Of a stretch of 8,212 bases of DNA, positions 6,183-8,212 are shown piece by piece. The stretch is from positions 1-8,212 of the forward strand of contig DATMMO010000356.1 in NCBI GenBank assembly GCA_035569695.1. Direction: 5' to 3'. Position 1 is the first letter of the stretch. Each line of letters starts with the position of its first letter. The notes under the pieces were generated by a model. That model did no database searches. It was not told where the DNA came from and saw nothing but the letters and a program-made list of their open reading frames with translations. A program made the translations under genes and the position numbers. Source of the DNA: DASXMT01 sp035569695. Its GTDB lineage: Bacteria; Actinomycetota; Acidimicrobiia; Acidimicrobiales; RAAP-2.

Positions 6183-6211
6183 CCCCTGACGGCAGGGAGC
6201 GGGGTCAGGGG
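6183..6211 (+). terminator. Terminator-like inverted repeat directly after the second SDR
   Basis: CCCCTGAC (6183-6190) and GTCAGGGG (6204-6211) are perfect 8-bp inverted repeats around a 13-nt loop, starting at the first base after the stop codon. An alternative 7-bp pairing, TGACCCC (6180-6186) with GGGGTCA (6201-6207), includes the stop codon. No T-tract follows, so it may be partial terminator, mRNA 3'-end stabiliser or attenuator between the second and third SDR genes. Confidence 0.4.
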
Positions 6212-6276
6212 ACTCGGCCATACGGGAGCCGACCGGTTGATGACATGATCCCAGCGGACGACAGGACGGAGCAGCG

Positions 6277-7035
6277 ATGACGGGCTTGACCGTGGACCTC
6301 TCGGGACGCCGGGCTCTGGTCACCGGCGCGGGCCAGGGCATCGGACGATCGGTGTCGCAGTACCTGGCCGCGGCCGGCGCCGAGGTGCTGGTCAACGACA
6401 TCGACCCCGACCGCGCCGGCGCGGTGGCATCAGAGCTGGCGGGGAGCGAGCCCGGTCGTCCGCTCGTCTTCGACGTCACCGACTGGGCATCGGTCGAGCG
6501 GGCCGTGGACGAGGTCGGTCCGGTGGACATCCTGGTGAACAACGCCGGCAACGCGGGGACTCAATCATGGCAGCTGGTCCCCTTTCACGAGACCGAGCCC
6601 GGCCAGTGGGACCGCTACTTCGACGTCAACCTCTACGGGGTGATGCACTGCACGCGCGCCGTACTGCCCGGCATGATCACCCGTCCCCAGGGGAGGATCA
6701 TCACGATCGTCTCCGATGCCGGCCGAACCGGGGAAGCGACCCTGGCCCCCTACGCCGCGGCCAAGGCGGGAGCGGCCGGGTTCTGCCGCAGCATCGCCCG
6801 GGAAGTCGGCCAGTACGGCATCACCGTGAACTGCGTGGCCATGGGCACCATGCTGCCCCCGGGAGCAGACCCCGACTCCGAGCAGATGAGAAAGAACCTC
6901 AACCGCTACGTCATCCGGCGTCGCGGCCAACCCGAGGACGCCGCGGGCATCGTCACCTACCTGGCTTCCGCCGACGCATCGTGGATCACCGGCCAGACCT
7001 ACCCGGTGAACGGCGGGTACTCGTTCGCACTCTAG
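6277..7035 (+). CDS. Short-chain dehydrogenase/reductase (third of three)
   Basis: Classical SDR oxidoreductase, 252 residues. Rossmann motif TGAGQGIG is at 16-23, D41 follows the second strand, and NNAG is intact at 88-91. The catalytic set is N118, S146, Y159 and K163 (YAAAK), with normal spacing. Two positions depart from the family habit: after the sixth strand VNCVAMG (184-190) has Met where most SDRs have the Pro of the PG motif, and the C-terminal signature is VNGG rather than VDGG. RRGQPED (215-221) is the usual region preceding the final helix. The ATG at 6277 has GGAG five bases upstream. It lies 94 bp after the second SDR, with a hairpin in between, so expression may be partly separate. 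Its stop is 36 bp from the stop of the convergent P450. It could be FabG-like or a 3-hydroxyacyl-CoA or alcohol dehydrogenase; the substrate is unknown. Confidence 0.91.
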   Translation: MTGLTVDLSGRRALVTGAGQGIGRSVSQYLAAAGAEVLVNDIDPDRAGAVASELAGSEPGRPLVFDVTDWASVERAVDEVGPVDILVNNAGNAGTQSWQLVPFHETEPGQWDRYFDVNLYGVMHCTRAVLPGMITRPQGRIITIVSDAGRTGEATLAPYAAAKAGAAGFCRSIAREVGQYGITVNCVAMGTMLPPGADPDSEQMRKNLNRYVIRRRGQPEDAAGIVTYLASADASWITGQTYPVNGGYSFAL

Positions 7036-7071
7036 ACAGCCACCGAGCAGGCAACCCGCCGGCCGGGCCGC

Positions 7072-8212
7072 CTACCAGGTGAGGGGCAGCTTCTCGATCT
7101 GGCGCAGGCCGACCATGTACTCGAGCTGGGTCCCGGGGACGATCTCGTAGTCGGGGATCCGCTTGTGCCACTCCCGCAACGTGGTCCGGAGCTCCAGCCG
7201 GGCCAGGTGCGAGCCCAGACAGCGGTGGACGCCCCCGCCGAAGGCCAGATGCTTGTTGGGCTGGCGGGTGAGGTTCACGGTCTCGGCGTCGGGCAGGGCC
7301 CGCTCGTCGGTGTTGGCCGACCCGATGCTGATGCCAACGTGGTCGCCCTTGTGGATCGGGCACCCACCGACCTCGGCGTCCTGGGCCGCCACCCGGGCCA
7401 CTCCAGTCACCGGGCTCTCCCAGCGCAGCAGCTCCTCGACGGCGGAGGGGATGATGGCGGGGTCGGCCACGATGGCCTGACGTTGCTCGGGCTTCTGGGC
7501 CAGGTAGGCAAAGAAGCACTCGAGCGTGTCGGTCACCGTGTCCAGACCGGCCAGGATGAACAGGAAGCAGATGCCGATGATCTCGTCCTGCTCCAGCCGG
7601 GCCCCGTCGACCTCGGCGGCCAGGAACCTGCTCAACAGATCCTCTTGCGGCTGGCGTCGGCGCTCGTCCAGGGCCTGGGCGAAGTAGCCCTCGATCTCGG
7701 CCGCCGTCGCCCGCTGCAGCGTCCGCATCTCGTCCAGGTCGGTCGTTTGCGGGCGGAGGATCCCGTTCTTCATACCCAGGAACATGTCGAGGTCAGACAA
7801 AGGCAACCCGAGCAGGCGCAGGAACACCGAGGAGGGAAGGGGCTCGGCCAGCGCCGTGGTGAACTCGCACGACCCCTGATCGATGAAGGAGTCCATGAGC
7901 TCGTTGACCAGGCGGGCGATGTCCGGCTCGATTGCGTTCATCTGCTTGGGGGCAAAGATCGGGTCGAGCAGCTTCCGGTACTTGGAGTGATCGGGCGGGT
8001 CGACCTGCAGGGGGATGAGGGGCACGGTCTGACCCAGGTCCACCGCCTCCATGGCCGAAGAGAAGATGTCCGGGTGCTGGAGGGCGAAGTCGACCTCGGC
8101 CCGGCGCATCACCTGGAACCCTCCGAGGGGACCGGGCACGATGGGCGCCGCGTTCCGAGCCTCCTTGTAGAGGGCCTGGGGATTGCCCGCTCTCGTCATG
8201 TCCATGAAGGCC
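7072..8212 (-). CDS. Cytochrome P450 (N-terminus probably beyond right edge)
   Basis: Soluble bacterial cytochrome P450, a heme monooxygenase that would hydroxylate an organic substrate with O2 and electrons from a ferredoxin or similar partner (none encoded here). Numbering from the Met at 8205, 377 residues are visible: C-helix HxxxR (H73, R77), I-helix AGLDTVTD (219-226) with the acid-Thr pair D222/T223, K-helix ExxR (E258, R261), and heme loop FGGGVHRCLG (322-331) with ligand C329. All core motifs are intact, and the C-terminus LPLTW is a normal end. The ATG at 8205 has no ribosome site in the seven visible bases upstream, and the frame stays open to the edge. Bacterial P450s are usually about 400-420 residues, so the true start is probably a little outside. 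Convergent with the third SDR. CYP family not identified. Confidence 0.93.
   Translation of the reverse strand, partial: AFMDMTRAGNPQALYKEARNAAPIVPGPLGGFQVMRRAEVDFALQHPDIFSSAMEAVDLGQTVPLIPLQVDPPDHSKYRKLLDPIFAPKQMNAIEPDIARLVNELMDSFIDQGSCEFTTALAEPLPSSVFLRLLGLPLSDLDMFLGMKNGILRPQTTDLDEMRTLQRATAAEIEGYFAQALDERRRQPQEDLLSRFLAAEVDGARLEQDEIIGICFLFILAGLDTVTDTLECFFAYLAQKPEQRQAIVADPAIIPSAVEELLRWESPVTGVARVAAQDAEVGGCPIHKGDHVGISIGSANTDERALPDAETVNLTRQPNKHLAFGGGVHRCLGSHLARLELRTTLREWHKRIPDYEIVPGTQLEYMVGLRQIEKLPLTW

Noticed and set aside
5250..6551. 433-codon minus-strand open frame across the thioesterase, second SDR and start of the third SDR
   Set aside because: It is antisense to three genes with intact family motifs, is low-complexity (Arg, Gly, Pro, Ser), and has no recognisable domain or ribosome site.
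7036..7071. G+C-only palindrome CCGGCCGG (7059-7066) between the convergent SDR and P450 stops as a two-way terminator
   Set aside because: A self-complementary 8-mer leaves no loop, and the longer arms do not pair. Nothing else in the 36 bp supports a terminator.

Overview
This is a G+C-rich window (roughly two thirds G+C by eye) with strong G/C preference at third codon positions, GTG as well as ATG starts, purine-rich Shine-Dalgarno sites and several start/stop overlaps or short gene gaps. Together with a fused LivH-LivM permease and a cluster of SDR, thioesterase and P450 genes, this points to a high-GC actinobacterium, possibly of the Acidimicrobiia type. That placement is inference; no rRNA or other marker gene lies in the window.

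Left part (1-3846): a divergently arranged branched-chain amino acid-type (HAAT family) ABC uptake system. On the minus strand is one long permease with LivH and LivM halves in a single chain. It overlaps by 4 bp a LivG-like ATPase that runs off the left edge. On the plus strand is the secreted substrate-binding protein. The 340-bp divergent intergenic region (2259-2598) holds candidate promoters, a 19-bp dyad, and a nested stem-loop just upstream of the binding-protein ribosome site.

Middle and right part (4040-7035): four plus-strand genes, namely a short-chain dehydrogenase/reductase (SDR), a small hotdog-fold acyl-CoA thioesterase, and two more SDRs. All three SDRs keep the Asn-Ser-Tyr-Lys catalytic set and differ enough not to be recent tandem copies. 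The 193-bp gap before the first SDR contains a series of hairpins, including a perfect 9-bp inverted repeat 38 nt upstream of the start. Another 8-bp inverted repeat sits directly after the second SDR stop. At the right edge a cytochrome P450 runs convergently on the minus strand. Its heme-binding and oxygen-activation motifs are intact and its extreme N-terminus probably lies beyond the window.

Read together, the region looks like a substrate-uptake system next to an oxidative catabolic set: P450 hydroxylation, SDR alcohol/ketone oxidoreduction, and thioester hydrolysis. Steroid, terpenoid, aromatic or fatty-acid-like substrates are all possible, and the sequence does not say which. I see no CRISPR array, mobile element, tRNA or rRNA, and nothing that is clearly an undescribed system. 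The least explained material is the structured noncoding DNA around the binding-protein gene and the first SDR.
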